A stretch of DNA of 64,000 nt, taken from NCBI RefSeq assembly GCF_009497775.1, contig NZ_CP031012.1, positions 2,666,001-2,730,000 on the forward strand, written 5' to 3'. Below are positions 46,407 through 54,503 of this stretch, one piece after another. Each line of letters begins with the position of its first letter. Position 1 is the first letter of the stretch. Both the position numbers and the translations under genes were made by a program. The stretch is from Alcaligenes faecalis (GTDB lineage Bacteria; Pseudomonadota; Gammaproteobacteria; Burkholderiales; Burkholderiaceae_B). The notes beneath the pieces are model-generated. The model had not been told where the DNA came from, did no database searches, and saw only the letters and a list, made by a program, of their open reading frames with translations.

Positions 46407-47018
46407 ATGAAACTTCTAGCTTCCCTCACCAGCCCATACGCGCGCAAAGTGCGTGTTGTCATGGCGGAAAAAAAGCTCGACTACGAGCTGATTCTGGAGG
46501 ATGTGTGGGCCGATGACAGCGATATTCTGAAACACAATCCACTGGGCAAAGTCCCCTGTCTGATTATGGATGATCAGGCAAACTTGTTTGACTCCCGCGT
46601 GATCGTCGAGTATCTGGATACCCTCTCGCCCGTCGGCCGCCTGATCCCCCAAGCCGGACGTGATCGCGCTGCAGTCAAATGCTGGGAAGCCATTGCCGAT
46701 GGCTTGCTCGATGCCTGCGTTGCCATCGTGGTGGAAAAACGCCGCCCCGAAGCGCTGCGTCTGCCCGCCTGGATTGACCGCCAAAACAGCAAGATCACCG
46801 CCGCCCTGCAATCCATGAACAACACCTTGGGTGACCAGTCCTTTTGCATGGGCACCAGCTTCAGCCTGGCCGATATTGCCGTAGGCTGCGCACTGGGTTA
46901 TCTGGATCTGCGCTTTCCTGAACTGGACTGGCGCTCGCAGTACGGCAATCTGCAACGCCTGGATGAAAAACTCCAAGCGCGCCCCTCGTTTGCCAGCACC
47001 TTACCGCCTACGCAGTGA
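46407..47018 (+). CDS. Glutathione S-transferase family protein
   Basis: A 203-residue GST. The N-terminal domain begins MKLLASLTSPYARKVRVVMAEKKLDYELI, with the SPYARKV pattern of omega/zeta-like or YibF-type bacterial GSTs, and contains GKVPCLI with the cis-proline; DSRVIVEYLD follows. The C-terminal domain has LADIAVGCALGYLDLRF. It is followed by a terminator. It differs from the other GST of this window (2266-2889) and is probably a separate paralogue. Confidence 0.87.
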   Translation: MKLLASLTSPYARKVRVVMAEKKLDYELILEDVWADDSDILKHNPLGKVPCLIMDDQANLFDSRVIVEYLDTLSPVGRLIPQAGRDRAAVKCWEAIADGLLDACVAIVVEKRRPEALRLPAWIDRQNSKITAALQSMNNTLGDQSFCMGTSFSLADIAVGCALGYLDLRFPELDWRSQYGNLQRLDEKLQARPSFASTLPPTQ

Positions 47019-47040
47019 GCGTTGCGCTAGCAAGCCAGGG

Positions 47041-47065
47041 CCCATTCTTTTGAATGGGTTTTTTT
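47041..47065 (+). terminator. Rho-independent terminator after the GST gene
   Basis: CCCATTC (47041-47047) and GAATGGG (47052-47058) with a 4-base loop and seven T. Confidence 0.85.
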
Positions 47066-47077
47066 ATGTCTGCTGAC

Positions 47078-47923
47078 TCAGGACTCGCCCAGCAAACGGT
47101 ACATCCAGAAGGCCTCATCGGACTTCATGCGCTGGGCGAACTGGGCCGGTGAAAAGCCGGAAATGCGTTTGACCTCTCTGCCAAAATGAGACTGGTCGCT
47201 ATACCCGGCCTGCAGCGCCACATCGGACCAGACCGGATTTTCCTGCTGCCGCACCAGGGCAAACGCACGTTCTGCCCGCACATACAGCTGTAGCTCTCGC
47301 TGACTCTGCCCGGCCCAACGCTTGAATTGCCTTTGCATCTGGCGCAAGCCCGTGCCCGTGCGTGTTGCGGCCATCCTCATCCCCAAAGCCGTCAGCCAAT
47401 GATGCAAGGTGGCAGCACCTTCTATCGCCAGGCTGCCATGAGCACAGCGATGGATTGCCGCCTCCAGCTGCTGAAATAAAGGACCATCTTCAGTCCCTAC
47501 CCGCCCAAGTGCCTGACAACCGGCAGCGGACAAGACCTGATCCATAGGCAGTAGCTGGTCCAGAAAATCGCTGGCCTCTATTCCAAACACACGCTTCAAG
47601 GCATCGGGGTAGAGTCCAATCGAAATCGCATGGACAGGCCCCGGAGACCAGCTAATGGACGGTGTGCGCGAAGGCCCAGCGAACAGCATACTGGGAAGGG
47701 CCTCTGACAGGACCGAAGTCCCACCCTCCGCTGGCGTCTGCACCATGTGCAGCTGACCGTGGAAAACCCACGACAAAACCACCAGAGGCGAAGCCGGATA
47801 AAAATTCAAACGCTGCTCCGGCAGCAGGTCCAGACCACGGGTATCACGCTCCACACCCAGATGGATGATGGCCGCGGCTTGTCGGCTGGGGTGATGCAAA
47901 CGGGCACAAGGCAAAGCAGACAT
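47078..47923 (-). CDS. AraC-family transcriptional regulator
   Basis: A 281-residue regulator with an N-terminal cupin-like domain (PASPLVVLSWVFHGQLHMV) and a C-terminal AraC helix-turn-helix pair (RAERAFALVRQQENPVWSDVALQAGYSDQSHFGREVKRISGFSPAQFAQRMK). The spacing and pattern fit the one-component AraC type found near catabolic genes. It is divergent from the esterase gene with about 80 bases between, so it may control it. Confidence 0.85.
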   Translation of the reverse strand: MSALPCARLHHPSRQAAAIIHLGVERDTRGLDLLPEQRLNFYPASPLVVLSWVFHGQLHMVQTPAEGGTSVLSEALPSMLFAGPSRTPSISWSPGPVHAISIGLYPDALKRVFGIEASDFLDQLLPMDQVLSAAGCQALGRVGTEDGPLFQQLEAAIHRCAHGSLAIEGAATLHHWLTALGMRMAATRTGTGLRQMQRQFKRWAGQSQRELQLYVRAERAFALVRQQENPVWSDVALQAGYSDQSHFGREVKRISGFSPAQFAQRMKSDEAFWMYRLLGES

Positions 47924-48006
47924 GAGAGGTCGTTTCCGTTCTATCCGGCCCAGTCAAGGCGGGCCACACTGAAAGTCCTTTTATCCTACTTCAGCCCCGC
48001 CCTCTT

Positions 48007-49101
48007 ATGCCCAAAACTATCTTGCAAGGATCCTGGTCTCATCGCTGCCGCAGCACCCTCGCCCTCTGGGCCACCACCCTGGACGTGTTGGCCCGCCGCG
48101 CCATCGCCAAACCCTTGGTGCGCGGCTGGTCTGTGCCATTTGAAATTGCCACCCTGTTTTATCGCAAGCAGTTCAACCACGCCTTCCGCTTGCCAAGCAT
48201 GGCTGAAGGCCGCGCCTACTTCGATAGTTTGTACACGATTGCAGAACCGGACTTGCCCGTCCAGGTCCACGCCAGTACGCCCCAAGAACCACGTGGCGAC
48301 TGGTTTATTCCAGACCGCCCGAACAGCTCCAAAACCCTCTTGTACTTTCATGGCGGCGGCTATGCTTTCTACCCTGCCGTGTCGCGACACTTCATTCGCC
48401 TGCTGGCCCACAAGCTGCAAACCGCCATCTTCGCCGTGGACTACCGCCTGACCCCGGAACATCCCCACCCGGCCCAACAGGACGATGCGTCAGACGCCTA
48501 CCGCTATCTGCTCAAGCGTGGCATCCCCGCCCAGGATATTGTCCTGGCAGGCGACTCGGCAGGCGGACATCTGGTATTGATGACTCTGGTCAGTCTGCGC
48601 CAGGCCGGACTGCCCCAACCTGCCCTGGCCTTGGCACTGAGTCCCTGGACAGATATAGGCCGACGCGGTGCCAGCCAGTTTGGCTATGATCGCTACGATA
48701 TGGTGCAGGGTTATCAAACCCTGCAATACGGCCAATGGCTGAAAGGAAATGGCCTCTGGAGTGACGAGCAGCTCTCTCCCATTGCCCAGGATCTGCGCCA
48801 TCTGGCCCCCATCTACATTCAGGCGGGCGGCAAGGAAATTCTGGTCGACATGATTCGCGATTTTGCCGCCGAAGCGCACAAGCAGGGAGCCAATATACGG
48901 CTGGATGTATGGCCGGACATGACGCACGAGTTCCATGCCTACGGCAGTACCCTGCCCCAAAGCGAACAGGCGATTGCCGCGCTACGGACAGCGATTAAAT
49001 GGACTAAAGGGGGAGTGTTTGAGTCGGCCGACGAAACCGAATTGAATGGGCTGGACTCTGCCTTTGGCAAAGCCCAGCCTGAAGACATCAAGCCTGTGTG
49101 A
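48007..49101 (+). CDS. Alpha/beta hydrolase of the hormone-sensitive-lipase (esterase) family
   Basis: A 364-residue esterase. The oxyanion HGGGYAF is at residues 115-121 and the nucleophile is S184 in GDSAGGH, the HSL-family signature. A histidine in DMTHEFHAY near residue 310 completes the triad; an aspartate in the loop about 30 residues earlier is expected. The N-terminal about 60 residues form a cap. No signal peptide is evident. Its last 14 bases overlap the TauE gene tail to tail. Divergent AraC is a possible regulator. Confidence 0.87.
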   Translation: MPKTILQGSWSHRCRSTLALWATTLDVLARRAIAKPLVRGWSVPFEIATLFYRKQFNHAFRLPSMAEGRAYFDSLYTIAEPDLPVQVHASTPQEPRGDWFIPDRPNSSKTLLYFHGGGYAFYPAVSRHFIRLLAHKLQTAIFAVDYRLTPEHPHPAQQDDASDAYRYLLKRGIPAQDIVLAGDSAGGHLVLMTLVSLRQAGLPQPALALALSPWTDIGRRGASQFGYDRYDMVQGYQTLQYGQWLKGNGLWSDEQLSPIAQDLRHLAPIYIQAGGKEILVDMIRDFAAEAHKQGANIRLDVWPDMTHEFHAYGSTLPQSEQAIAALRTAIKWTKGGVFESADETELNGLDSAFGKAQPEDIKPV

Positions 49102-49900
49102 TGGCCTGCGTAATCATGTAGATTGCCAGCACAGTCAGCATGCCAGCGAAGATGCGCTTGAGCGTCATCTGGTCGATCTTGTGGGCCAGACTGGCGCCCA
49201 AGGGAGCGGTACAAATACTGGTGGCCGAGACAATCAACAAGGCAGGCCAGTAAATAAAACCAATCATGCCGGGATGACCGCCCAGGCTCGCCTGACCGGA
49301 CCAGATATAGCCCACGCTATTGGCCAAGGCAATGAAAAAGCCCAGGGCAGCCGAGGTAGCCACAGCCTGTCGCACAGGCACATTGCCGCGCAGCATGAAG
49401 GGAACGGACAAGAAGGCCCCACCCGCACCCAGCAAACCGGAGATGAAACCGATCAAGGCACCCATGGCGGCAATCCACAAGGGAGCAGGCAAGGAGCGGC
49501 CTTGTACCGGGGTCGACTTGCGTGCCATTTTGGAGGCCGAGTACAAGACGAACACACCAAACACAATCGCCAGCGCCGTGCTGTTGATCATGGCAAAAAT
49601 CGCACCGCCCGACAGCAGCCCGCCCACGATCAAACCGGGCACCATCACCTTGACCACATCCCAACGAATGGCGCCATGTTTATGGTGAGCCCGCACGCTG
49701 GACAAGGAAGTGAACAGAATCGTGGCCATGGCCGTGGCAATGGAAGCATGCACGGCCAGCTCCTGCGGCACACCAAACAGCGGCAACAGGAAGGTCAGGA
49801 ATGGCACCAGAATCATGCCCCCGCCAATTCCCAGCAGCCCTGCAGCCAAACCTATACCGGCACCCAGCACCAGCAAACTGATGACAAGAATGGGATCCAT
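49088..49900 (-). CDS. TauE/SafE-family permease (sulfite/sulfoacetate exporter type)
   Basis: A 270-residue inner-membrane protein with eight hydrophobic helices and the family's repeated GLLGIGGGMILVPFL and GLLGAGGAFLSVPFM motifs in the two halves. Members move sulfite, sulfoacetate or other anions out of the cell. It is transcribed together with mnmA upstream (10-base gap), which is probably a convenience of gene order. The substrate is not predictable, though sulfonate degradation by the TauD protein elsewhere in the window would release sulfite. Confidence 0.85.
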   Translation of the reverse strand: MDPILVISLLVLGAGIGLAAGLLGIGGGMILVPFLTFLLPLFGVPQELAVHASIATAMATILFTSLSSVRAHHKHGAIRWDVVKVMVPGLIVGGLLSGGAIFAMINSTALAIVFGVFVLYSASKMARKSTPVQGRSLPAPLWIAAMGALIGFISGLLGAGGAFLSVPFMLRGNVPVRQAVATSAALGFFIALANSVGYIWSGQASLGGHPGMIGFIYWPALLIVSATSICTAPLGASLAHKIDQMTLKRIFAGMLTVLAIYMITQAITQA

Positions 49901-49909
49901 ACCCGCCTC

Positions 49910-51025
49910 TTATTGAATAATGCCGCCGCCCAGGCAGCGGTCACCGTCATACAAGACCACGGATTGGCCCGGTGTTACGGCCCATTGGGGCTGATCAAAA
50001 TGCAGAGACAGGCTGTCACCTTCGGCAGCCAGGACCGTGCAGGCCGCATCGGCCTGACGATAGCGGGTCTTGGCATGAATCGGGCCCAGCGCGGGCGGAT
50101 GGCCTGCTACCCAACTGGTCTGCTCGGCCTTCAATTCGGACTGCAACAACCAGGGGTGATCATGCCCTTGCACCACATACAACGTGTTCGTGGCCAGATC
50201 CTTACGGGCGGCATACCAGGCGTCGGCAGTACCGTCTTCGCGCTGCTTGCCCTTGACGCCCCCAATGCCCAAGCCCTTGCGCTGACCATAGGTGTGGAAA
50301 GCCAGGCCCACGTGCTGACCCAGCACCTGCCCTTCCGGTGTCTTGATAGGACCGGGTTGAGTGGGCAGATAGCGATTCAGGAACTCGCGGAAAGGACGCT
50401 CGCCAATAAAGCAAATGCCGGTCGAATCCTTTTTAGCCGCATTGGGCAGCTTCAGTTCCTCGGCAATACGGCGCACTTCCTGCTTGTTGATCTCACCCAA
50501 AGGGAACAAGGTGCGCGACAGCTGCGCCTGGTTCAGGCGATGCAGAAAATAGCTTTGGTCCTTGGACGCATCCAGACCTTTCAGCAGTTGATAGTCTGTG
50601 CCGCCCCCAGCCATAGGCACGCCACGCACACGGGCGTAATGGCCGGTGGCAATCCAGTCGGCACCCAAGGTCATGGCATGGTCCAGAAAGGCCTTGAACT
50701 TGATTTCCGCATTGCACAGAACATCGGGATTCGGGGTGCGGCCTGCCGAGTATTCCCGCAAGAACTCCGCAAACACGCGGTCCTTGTATTCCGCAGCGAA
50801 GTTGACCGCCTCGATCTCGACCCCGACCAGATCGGCCACGCTGGCCGCATCCAGCCAATCCTGGCGTGAGGAGCAGAATTCGGAGTCATCGTCGTCTTCC
50901 CAGTTCTTCATGAACAGGCCCACGACTTCATAGCCTTGCTCTTTAAGCAGCCAGGCCGAGACAGAGGAGTCCACGCCGCCGGACATTCCGATAACGACGC
51001 GACCTTTTTTGGTGGAAATAGTCAT
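49910..51025 (-). CDS. mnmA: tRNA 2-thiouridylase MnmA
   Basis: A 371-residue enzyme that thiolates U34 of tRNA Lys, Glu and Gln using ATP and a persulfide sulfur relay. The PP-loop SGGVDSS is at about residues 15-21, the first catalytic cysteine in [12 protein letters not shown] near 110 and the second in [11 protein letters not shown] near 206. The DDDDSEFC insert is typical. I use the ATG at 51025; the longer frame adds eleven hydrophobic residues and neither start has a strong Shine-Dalgarno. The TauE-type permease follows. Confidence 0.95.
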   Translation of the reverse strand: MTISTKKGRVVIGMSGGVDSSVSAWLLKEQGYEVVGLFMKNWEDDDDSEFCSSRQDWLDAASVADLVGVEIEAVNFAAEYKDRVFAEFLREYSAGRTPNPDVLCNAEIKFKAFLDHAMTLGADWIATGHYARVRGVPMAGGGTDYQLLKGLDASKDQSYFLHRLNQAQLSRTLFPLGEINKQEVRRIAEELKLPNAAKKDSTGICFIGERPFREFLNRYLPTQPGPIKTPEGQVLGQHVGLAFHTYGQRKGLGIGGVKGKQREDGTADAWYAARKDLATNTLYVVQGHDHPWLLQSELKAEQTSWVAGHPPALGPIHAKTRYRQADAACTVLAAEGDSLSLHFDQPQWAVTPGQSVVLYDGDRCLGGGIIQ

Positions 51026-51182
51026 TGCAGTGATGATGAGAGGTGCCGCAGCAAGCAAACCTGCGGTCTGGCGCGTGCACCTGACTAACTAAAAAAGGCA
51101 TTGTACGCCTGCCCTGACGCATGTACAGGCAGACACTGCCCACGGCTGGGGTTTATGGAAAACTGTGCTGCCCAGGACACAA

Positions 51183-51213
51183 ATAAAAAGCCCGAACACA
51201 CGGTCCGGGCTTT
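51183..51213 (-). terminator. Terminator downstream of the FAD dehydrogenase gene
   Basis: AAAGCCCG (51187-51194) pairs with CGGGCTTT (51206-51213) with an 11-base loop; on the minus strand T-rich sequence follows. Confidence 0.7.
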
Positions 51214-51243
51214 CAGGGCGACTCAAGTGTGACTCAAGCGCGA

Positions 51244-52665
51244 TCAGTCCAGAGGACGCGGGGGCAACATCTTGCCGGGGTTCATGATGTTGTGAGGATC
51301 CAGCGCCTGCTTGATGCTGCTCATCACATCCAGTGCATCCTGACCGTGCTCGGCCAGCATGAACTCCATCTTGTGCAAGCCCACACCGTGCTCGCCAGTA
51401 CACGTACCCTGCATGGCAATGGCTCGCTCTACCAGACGATGGTTCAGGCGCTCGGACTCGTCCCACTCTTCCTGGCTATCGGCATCCAGCAGCATCAGGA
51501 CGTGGAAGTTACCATCGCCCACGTGGCCCACGATGGTGTACGGGAACGGGGCCTGATCCATATCGGCCGCGGTTTCCGCCACACACTCTGCCAAAGCGGA
51601 GATAGGCACACAAACGTCCGTGGTGCTGGAACGACAGCCGGGACGCAGTTGCAAACCGGCAAAATAGGCATTGTGTCGGGCCGTCCACAGGCGGGAACGA
51701 TCCTCGGCCTTGTCAGCCCACTCAAAGTCCATGCCGCCGTTTTCACGGGTAATTTCCTGAACCACCTGAGCCTGTTCCTGCACACCGCTGGGGCTGCCGT
51801 GGAATTCAAACAGCAACAGAGGCGATTCTTTCAGGCTCAACTTGCTGTAGGCATTGGTGGCACGTACAGCGGCGGTGTCCATGAATTCGACACGCGCAAT
51901 CGGGATACCCATTTGAATGACCTCGATCACGCTTTGCACGGCAGAGCGCAGATCGGGGAAATTACAGATGGCGGCGGAAATAGCTTCGGGCTGAGGGTAC
52001 AGACGTACCGTCACTTCAGTGATGATGCCCAGCGTACCTTCACTACCGATGAACAGACGGGTCAGGTCGTAACCGGCCGAGGATTTCTTGGCGCGGTTGG
52101 CTGTATTGATAATGCGACCATCGGCGGTCACAACCTTCAGCGTCAGAACGTTTTCACGCATGGTGCCGTAACGCACGGCATTGGTACCCGACGCACGGGT
52201 AGCGGCCATACCGCCCAAGCTGGCATCCGCACCGGGGTCGATGGGGAAGAACAAACCCGTGTCACGGATATGCTCGTTCAAGGCCATGCGCGTCACGCCA
52301 GCTTGCACCGTAGCGGTGAAGTCCTCGGCGTTGATGGCCACGATCTCGTCCATGCCGGACAAGTCCAGGCTGACGCCACCTTGAATTGCCAGAAAATGCC
52401 CTTCCAGCGAGGAACCAGCCCCGTAAGGAATCAGGGGCACATGGTGCTCATGACAATGACGTGCCACCCAGGCTACTTCTTCTGCGCTGCGAGCAAAAAC
52501 AACCACATCAGGCAGCATGGGTGGATACGGCGATTCATCCCGTCCATGGTGTTCACGCACGGCGTGAGAAAGCGAGCAACGCTCTTGGAACTGAGCCTGC
52601 AAGGCTTCTACAAAACCTTCAGGTAAAGGGCGCCGCGCTAGGTCGGCATGACCGGGAGCATTCAT
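51244..52665 (-). CDS. FAD-linked hydroxyacid dehydrogenase (GlcD/D-lactate type)
   Basis: A 473-residue flavoprotein of the FAD_binding_4 family that oxidises a 2-hydroxyacid such as D-lactate or glycolate to the 2-oxo acid. The PCMH FAD domain is at about 50-230 (HHVPLIPYGAGSSLEGHFLAIQGGVSLDLSGMD; the DPGADASLGGMAATRASGTNAVRYGTM region) and the C-terminal domain carries the family GEHGVGLHKM histidine motif near residue 440. The ATG at 52665 (spacing six from GGA) is more likely than the ATG two codons upstream. It lies downstream of the DAHP synthase gene on the same strand with only 26 bases between. Confidence 0.88.
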   Translation of the reverse strand: MNAPGHADLARRPLPEGFVEALQAQFQERCSLSHAVREHHGRDESPYPPMLPDVVVFARSAEEVAWVARHCHEHHVPLIPYGAGSSLEGHFLAIQGGVSLDLSGMDEIVAINAEDFTATVQAGVTRMALNEHIRDTGLFFPIDPGADASLGGMAATRASGTNAVRYGTMRENVLTLKVVTADGRIINTANRAKKSSAGYDLTRLFIGSEGTLGIITEVTVRLYPQPEAISAAICNFPDLRSAVQSVIEVIQMGIPIARVEFMDTAAVRATNAYSKLSLKESPLLLFEFHGSPSGVQEQAQVVQEITRENGGMDFEWADKAEDRSRLWTARHNAYFAGLQLRPGCRSSTTDVCVPISALAECVAETAADMDQAPFPYTIVGHVGDGNFHVLMLLDADSQEEWDESERLNHRLVERAIAMQGTCTGEHGVGLHKMEFMLAEHGQDALDVMSSIKQALDPHNIMNPGKMLPPRPLD

Positions 52666-52691
52666 GAGCATTCCAAAAAGGCAAAACCCTA

Positions 52692-53783
52692 TTATGAGTG
52701 GCTAAGTGCCCCCTCTTCAAGAGCGACTCGCGCCTGACGACGCTGACGCACCGCTTCGGCCAGTTTTTCCAGAACCACCACGGTGTCATCCCAATCGATG
52801 CAACCGTCGGTAATGCTTTGGCCGTAGGTCAAAGGCTTGCCTTCCACCACGTCCTGACGACCGCCTACCAGATGGCTTTCAATCATCACGCCGCAAATAC
52901 GCATATCGCCACCAGAGATCTGACCAGCCACATCGGCCAGCACTTCTGGCTGACGGCGGTAGTCTTTATTGCTGTTGGCGTGGCTGGCATCGACCATCAC
53001 ACGCGGCACCATACCGGCCTTGATCATGGCCTGGCTGGTTGCCTCGACGTTTTCAGCGTCGTAGTTAGGCGTCTTGCCGCCGCGCAGAATCACGTGGCAA
53101 TCGTTATTGCCCACGGTGGACACAATGGCGGAGTGACCACCCTTGGTGACCGACAGGAAATGGTGTGGCTGGGAAGCGGCCTTGATCGCGTCCAGAGCAA
53201 TGCGGATATTGCCGTCTGTGCCGTTCTTGAAGCCCACCGGACACGACAATCCGGAGGACAGCTCGCGGTGAACCTGGCTTTCAGTCGTACGCGCACCAAT
53301 GGCGCCCCAGGAAACCAGATCAGCAATGTACTGGGGAGTAATCATGTCCAGGAACTCGCAGCCAGCAGGCAAATCCAGCTGGTTGACGGCCAGCAGCAAT
53401 TCACGTGCGGTACGCAAACCCTGATTGATGTTGAAGCTGCCATCCATGAAGGGGTCGTTGATCAGCCCTTTCCAGCCCACTGTGGTACGTGGTTTTTCGA
53501 AGTACACGCGCATCACGATTTCCAGCTCGGGCGCAAAGCGCTTGCGCTCGACCGTCAGACGGCGGGCGTAGTCCATTGCGGCTTCAGTATCGTGAATGGA
53601 ACAAGGGCCCACCACGACCACCAGACGATCATCCCGTTCGTGAAGGATCTTGTGAATGCTGCGGCGTGCCTTGTGAACCGTCGTCGATACAGCAGAGGTA
53701 CACGGGAACTCGCGCATCACATGGGATGGGGGAGACAGCTCCTTAATTTCACGAATCCGTAAATCATCAGTATTGTGCGACAC
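52692..53783 (-). CDS. aroG: 3-deoxy-7-phosphoheptulonate synthase (class I AroG/F/H)
   Basis: A 363-residue enzyme joining phosphoenolpyruvate and erythrose 4-phosphate, the first step of aromatic amino acid synthesis. VVVVGPCSIHDTEAAMDYARRL, YFEKPRTTVGWKGLINDP and VMVDASHANSNKDYRRQ are hallmark stretches; the metal-binding Cys is in GPCS. The N-terminal extension (about 45 residues) is the allosteric part in this class. Translation starts at a GTG with GGAG eight bases upstream. A Phe/Tyr-rich leader peptide and terminator lie upstream, so transcription probably falls when phenylalanine or tyrosine is plentiful. Confidence 0.93.
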   Translation of the reverse strand: MSHNTDDLRIREIKELSPPSHVMREFPCTSAVSTTVHKARRSIHKILHERDDRLVVVVGPCSIHDTEAAMDYARRLTVERKRFAPELEIVMRVYFEKPRTTVGWKGLINDPFMDGSFNINQGLRTARELLLAVNQLDLPAGCEFLDMITPQYIADLVSWGAIGARTTESQVHRELSSGLSCPVGFKNGTDGNIRIALDAIKAASQPHHFLSVTKGGHSAIVSTVGNNDCHVILRGGKTPNYDAENVEATSQAMIKAGMVPRVMVDASHANSNKDYRRQPEVLADVAGQISGGDMRICGVMIESHLVGGRQDVVEGKPLTYGQSITDGCIDWDDTVVVLEKLAEAVRQRRQARVALEEGALSHS

Positions 53784-53823
53784 GATTGAACTCCAGTTGG
53801 TTTGCCAGGTCCGGGGGCAAACG

Positions 53824-53856
53824 AAAAAAAAGCCGCCCGGTCTATGCTGGCGGCTT
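53824..53856 (-). terminator. Attenuator terminator in the aroG leader
   Basis: On the minus strand AAGCCGCC and GGGCGGCTT (plus-strand 53849-53856 and 53830-53837) form an 8-bp stem with an 11-base loop and are followed by a run of eight T, between the leader peptide stop and the aroG ribosome-binding site. Confidence 0.8.
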
Positions 53857-53873
53857 ATTTCAGGATTTAGGTC

Positions 53874-53966
53874 TTACTTGTGTTTGGTGCAACCCGTCCT
53901 TTCCTCCACCAGCGGCATCGGAAAAGCATAAAAATAAAAGAAGAAAACGGGGGTTGCGAAAGTCAT
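53874..53966 (-). CDS. Phe/Tyr-rich leader peptide of aroG (attenuator)
   Basis: A 30-codon frame encoding the block VFFFYFYAFP at residues 7-16, with five phenylalanines and two tyrosines in nine positions; residue 3 is also Phe. E. coli pheA and pheST leaders have the same kind of phenylalanine run. AGGA lies about nine bases before the ATG. The stop codon is 18 bases from a terminator stem that ends 41 bases before the aroG start. Ribosome stalling when Phe-tRNA or Tyr-tRNA is short would allow transcription to continue. The antiterminator fold is not worked out. Confidence 0.75.
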   Translation of the reverse strand: MTFATPVFFFYFYAFPMPLVEERTGCTKHK

Positions 53967-54078
53967 GGGAAAAATCCTAACACAGTTCCTGACGCGCCGC
54001 CAACAAAACCAGCAAGATTCATCCACAAAAACGCAGAACAACAAAATATTTATACCAACAAGGCCCTAAAAAATACCA

Positions 54079-54110
54079 CTAAACGAAATTATCATTTCGT
54101 TTAGCGTTTT
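54079..54110. terminator. Terminator-like inverted repeat
   Basis: A 10-bp stem with a 6-base loop, followed by CGTTTTTT on the plus strand and by TGGTATTTTTT on the minus strand. Confidence 0.5.
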
Positions 54111-54227
54111 TTATCGGCCCTTTTGTTTCGTGTTATCGCGAAAAACCACGATAAATCGTTTAGATGACTTGTTTGTCTTATTTTTACATCTGCATACAAA
54201 CCTGATGACAAGCTGCCCGGCACAAAC

Positions 54228-54260
54228 GCAAAAGGGCCAGAACACTGGGTTTTGGCCCTT
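54228..54260 (-). terminator. Rho-independent terminator after ybdD
   Basis: AAGGGCCA and TGGCCCTT (54232-54239 with 54253-54260), followed on the minus strand by TTTTGCG. Confidence 0.7.
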
Positions 54261-54271
54261 AGCCGCCTAAT

Positions 54272-54502
54272 TTAGCAGCAGGCTATACGCCCTTTGCCGC
54301 CATACCGGGCTTGCTGTCGTTCCCGGAAAAACTCGGCGTACTCCATCGGTTTCTGATCGGGGTGATTGACCCGCATATGCGTCAGATAAGTTTCGTAGTC
54401 AGGCACGCCCACCATCAGGCGCAAGGTTGTGGCCAGATAACGCCCGGTGCCCCGCCCTGCCTGGGCACTGCGCGAGATGGCTCCCGTCAATAATCCTTTC
54501 AT
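54272..54502 (-). CDS. ybdD: YbdD/YjiX-family small protein
   Basis: A 76-residue protein of family DUF466. The conserved centre VGVPDYETYLTHMRVNHPDQKPMEYAEFFRERQQARYGG matches E. coli YbdD, which forms with BtsT/CstA-type transporters a pyruvate/peptide uptake unit. Two C-terminal cysteines (IACC) are present. It starts one base after the cstA stop, so both come from one message, and a terminator follows. Confidence 0.92.
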   Translation of the reverse strand: MKGLLTGAISRSAQAGRGTGRYLATTLRLMVGVPDYETYLTHMRVNHPDQKPMEYAEFFRERQQARYGGKGRIACC

Positions 54503-54503
54503 A

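Larger units (their letters stand above)
53967..54271. other. Intergenic region upstream of aroG
   Basis: About 305 AT-rich bases that should hold the aroG leader promoter. Inverted repeat CTAAACGAAA/TTTCGTTTAG (54079-54088 with 54095-54104, 6-base loop) is terminator- or operator-like. A second hairpin at 54228-54260 ends the ybdD transcript. Confidence 0.45.

Noticed and set aside
49046..50869. A 607-codon open frame on the plus strand
   Set aside because: It is antisense to the TauE and mnmA genes, both of which have clear family motifs.
51229..52626. A 465-codon open frame on the plus strand
   Set aside because: It is antisense to the FAD dehydrogenase gene, which has full family motifs.
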